DNA from: Phoronis australis
Lineage: Eukaryota > Phoronida > Phoronidae
DNA length: 64,000 nucleotides
Assembly: GCA_002633005.1 (NCBI GenBank)
Contig: NMRA01000069.1
Location: 968,275 to 1,032,274, forward strand
Reading direction: 5' to 3'
Part shown: positions 60,604-64,000 of the stretch, piece by piece
How the letters are laid out: every line of letters begins with the position of its first letter
Numbering within the stretch: position 1 is the stretch's first letter
Notes under the pieces: generated by a model
What the model was told of the DNA's origin: nothing
Database searches by the model: none
What the model saw: the letters and a program-made list of their open reading frames with translations, nothing else
Program-made: the position numbers and the translations under genes

Positions 60604-61677
60604 GACGAGCGCAGCAATGGGGAATTCGTAAGAAAAGAAGATGAAGTGAGAGAAGCTAACATTAGCGACTAAACAAAATCTACATATGCGCTGAAAATTT
60701 AGGGAATATAGTTCAGAACCCACTGGGACCGTTTCATGAATTAAACCGAGCCCTTTGGCCTACGTATATACAAATGAACTTTTGTACTGAAGTTTACACT
60801 ATCAGGGCTGAATTTCTAAAAAAAGGCTCGGCAAAGTCACGTGTTGGTGGTGGTGATTGGGCGGGGGTTAATGTTGTCAGTTAAGAAAGCTGTGCAGATA
60901 TTTCTAATTAATTGCCACCGTCAAATCCTCGCTCACAACTAGGTCTTGTTGTCTCTCCGAGTTCTCTGTTCAGTTCTCTGTTCTCCTAGCGTCAATTGTG
61001 GTTAGTTAATATTAAGAGTATTTCAGGCACTCAAGGTTTGTTAGCGTAGTGTAATTTATAGAGTAAAAATCAATGTCCGCTAAAATCAAGCACTTTTACG
61101 GTTTATACCTTTAAATACAAGTTGGATCGATAACCTAAGGATACTATCTATATAGTTTAAAATAGCAGGAACTCGCTTCATGGAAAATAATCTAAACTTT
61201 AAGTCAGATATTTCGTCTTACGCTCCACTCAACAATTTTCGAAATATAATATCATCTCACTGCAGCTAAAGTACAAAGTCTCTAAAATACTTCCACAGTT
61301 GATAGTTGCTACAATGCTTTGTTTAAAATAGTTTCAAACTGTGTAGTTTTGACAATTTCCTTGTAAATTTTTTTCTCATCATCTGTGAAATGGGATCGCT
61401 CAGCTAGTCAAATTATCCAACTTTCAGAAAACAGTATCATATTCCATATAGGTACTAGTAGTCCTTGAGATACCCTCACAACTATGCCTCCAAAGCAAGA
61501 TCTGTTGCAACTTACAACCCACCTAGTTTCTTTTAGCATATGACACCGTCTAGACAACTTATGTAAACCACGTGGCATGCGTGATTGTATAGTGTCATCC
61601 TACTAGTGACGAATGTGACTGCAAAGATGAAAGGAATTACGCCATTCTAATCCACTGACACGTGATACAAGTTATAT

Positions 61678-62084
61678 CAGGGCCCGGTCTCCAATCTTTT
61701 TACTCGAAATGGAACTCGAAATTAGGTTTGGCATTTTCTACTCTACTTTTGGGCGAACTCAAGATAAGTGTCTATTATTCTATGGTCGAGTACACAATAA
61801 CTTACGTAGATAATTTATTACCCTTAGTTCACAGTTTTTAAACCCAATATTAAAGCAATAAGTTCGAGTTTGAACTCGAAATTTCGAGTTTTTACTCGAG
61901 TTTGTAGCACGAATATAAGGGTCTTCAAGGGCAAACTTGAACTAGAAACTCCTATGCATAAACTATAATGTATTCGAGCATCGTCTGATAACCAATTATC
62001 TTAAGTTCGCACAAAATGAGCAGAGAAATTGCCAAAAATAGTTTTGAGTTCGTTTCGAGTACAAAGATTAGAGACCGGGCCCAG
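61678..62084. mobile_element. MITE-like element with GGGCCCGGTCTC inverted ends
   Basis: The left end CAGGGCCCGGTCTCCAATC and the reverse complement of the right end CTGGGCCCGGTCTCTAATC match over about 40 bp, through TACTCGAAA. ATAT flanks both sides (61674-61677 and 62085-62088) as a likely 4-bp target duplication. The 407-bp interior has no coding capacity. Confidence 0.75.
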
Positions 62085-62302
62085 ATATGCAAGCTAAGTG
62101 GAAGCAAGGTCTGCCGTTGTAGACAGTTTCAAATATACATGTAGGCTAATTTACCGATTGGGGTACCGAGATTTCCGTACAAACATCCTGGACCAAACTT
62201 GAAATCCAAATAATATTCGGACATATGTTTTACAACGTCGAATATATGCACGCGCAAATTTATCGACCGACCGTAGATTTACAAGAAAATTTGCCGTAAA
62301 AC

Positions 62303-62599
62303 TTAAGAGTAGCGCTGATAGAGGCTCGACAGCAGTTGATTGGTTTGAAGAGCTATGAGTCCCTCCAGATTAGAGACTTTTATGAAGTCACAAGTGATGC
62401 AGCTACAGAAATTGTTATCACAAACGACATGCTCGGATATTGAACAATGTCCTCCACGTTGCTGATAGTCTGACGTATCAAAAACTGCAGTTATCTGTAC
62501 ATGCCCACGTACTAACACATTTTGCAAAAATAGAGCTTCAATTTCTGGAATAATAAAGTTAAGGCTCTTGATTTTATCAAATAGCAAGCATTCATTCAT
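62303..62599 (-). CDS. Hypothetical 98-codon frame
   Basis: An ATG-initiated frame with a small cysteine cluster (GGHCSISEHVVCDNNFCSCI). There are no clear splice sites and no recognised family. It stands alone in a repeat-rich stretch and may be chance. Confidence 0.12.
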   Translation of the reverse strand: MNECLLFDKIKSLNFIIPEIEALFLQNVLVRGHVQITAVFDTSDYQQRGGHCSISEHVVCDNNFCSCITCDFIKVSNLEGLIALQTNQLLSSLYQRYS

Positions 62600-64000
62600 G
62601 AAAACTGCATCTTCAGTTGCCTGGCAGATAGCATCACCCGATTGGCATTTGACTTATTAAATGATAAGTAAATTATTCCCAAGCTGCAATTCGACTGGCT
62701 AAACGAAAATAGGGTTGGGTATTTTACTCTCTTAAAATCGGTCTCATATGGCTTTCCATGTTAGTGTCCTGTTTACGCTACCAACAAGAATATTGAAATC
62801 ATCAGCGACTCAAAGAATGCTTCAGAGTATATGGGGTGGGGGGTTGGCAAATTTTAAAGCTACGTAGGATTGGTCGTCAAATTACGATTTCAAAAATGAT
62901 CCATTACGCATTGCTTAATGGTGACTTGAGTTGGAAACGAAAAAAGAATCCACGGATGGTTAGGGATGCTGTGATACCGACATGATAAGAGTCAAAATGC
63001 ACAATTCCATTTTCGTTTCGGCTAACTAAACATGGCGATATACGGCTTTAACTGTTGTCATATGCACGTCTTGTGTTTTAATGTACTTTGAATACATGAC
63101 TTGCTTTATGCAAACGCGACGGAAACGATAAAGAGTGATCACGTGTCGTACGGTGAACATGTGTGGTAAACCCGGGGTTGTAAAAAGTTACTGGATCTCC
63201 GTGCTTAACATTTTGCTGCCGAACATTTAGCTGAATAACGCCAGCAACTGACATAAGTAAACATTAACTCTGGATTTACTTTTGGAATCATTTTAGACAA
63301 GTTTCGAGTATTTATGAGAGCTAGAGTTTTTTTTAGGCATTTACTAATTGTGGAGAGCTTGTTGTTATTTAAAGTTAGATTTTTGCAATTTGAAATTCAG
63401 GCACAAATTGACAAGCAGGCGTATGAAGAAGAGTTGGAGAGCACATCTTAAGCAGTCACTCTGACGGAGTGAGCATTTCTTTCCTAGCTTAATCTTCCTG
63501 CATTCAAGTGACATTACTGACGCCAGATCGCCGAGGTTCGTTCTAATCTGAGACAGTAAAACATCTAATTAACCAAGTATTGCGTAAGAGAAATCATGAC
63601 GCAACTATGACGCCAATTTCGCAGTTATTCAATGTCATACATTGAAAGGCTGTTATGACTGTGGCTGATTGACCTGTGCATGAACATTTGCACTAGCTAG
63701 CCTATCTTCCTCTTGTATCAAAGGAACACGGATTAGCACGCAGAGACGTGTTGTGATTTCTAGAGACAGGTCCTTGCAAATATGCGTAGTATTATAGATA
63801 GCAAAACGAAACACCATTAACAGAAACAAGTTAATGCAATAGAAATTGTTAAAACGTGCTTTGTGGTCACAACCACAACAAACATGAATAGATAATGACA
63901 TGTTTGTGAATCCTTGTGCTGGCTTGTGCCAACACAACAACATTGCTTTCTGTTTAAACTAAACAACTTTTTCATGGCGCAAAATCGGAACAGTGCGTGT

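Larger units (their letters stand above)
57975..64000. other. Non-coding right flank with mobile elements
   Basis: It contains a G-rich inverted-repeat element at 59.15-59.43 kb, two copies of the GGGCCCGGTCTC family and a 29-bp tandem repeat. Only weak open frames are present. No gene can be supported with confidence. Confidence 0.45.

Noticed and set aside
1-64000. CRISPR arrays, prokaryotic operons or phage genes
   Set aside because: There are no direct-repeat arrays with regular spacers and no polycistronic layout; introns and SINE-like repeats show an animal genome.

Overview
The window looks like draft nuclear DNA from an invertebrate animal. Genes are split by long introns with GT/AG borders and matching phases, the non-coding DNA is AT-rich and full of short degenerate inverted-repeat elements and tRNA-derived SINE-like pieces, and there are two assembly marks (nine Ns at 52944-52952, one N at 59166). 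The dominant gene is of a nervous-system type, so a bilaterian is likely. I cannot name the phylum from sequence alone.

About half of the window (roughly 16.9 to 49.0 kb, minus strand) is one gene that I could rebuild exon by exon. Seventeen coding exons join in frame with consistent phases, and an eighteenth is possible. The product, about 2,300 residues, is a presynaptic active-zone scaffold of the Piccolo/Bassoon/Fife/RIM kind. It has an N-terminal MGNExS myristoylation-type motif, one FYVE-related zinc finger of eight cysteines, a very long disordered Ser/Pro-rich middle with PxxP runs and coiled coils, a Piccolo-type PDZ domain and a Piccolo-type C2A domain with all five calcium-loop aspartates. 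No C2B domain was found.

To the right (54.4 to 57.9 kb) is a compact head-to-head pair of genes whose start codons are only 256 bp apart. Both proteins share a related domain that resembles the GARIN/FAM71 family. The minus-strand member ends in an extreme cysteine-rich tail (34 Cys in 85 residues). The plus-strand member has two exons and a basic, disordered C-terminal half. A perfect palindromic CRE (TGACGTCA) lies in the shared promoter.

To the left (4.46 to 4.85 kb, minus strand) is an intact intronless FUN14-domain (FUNDC1-like) gene without the usual N-terminal extension. Weaker candidates are a plus-strand exon at 15.08 kb, a possible first exon nested in an intron at 22.3 kb, a 225-codon open frame inside a scaffold-gene intron at 36.3 kb, and a two-membrane-segment frame at 60 kb whose 5' end overlaps a mobile element. 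The rest is repeat-rich non-coding DNA: at least six families of short elements, an inverted pair of tRNA-like SINEs at 29.5 kb, and several small tandem repeats.
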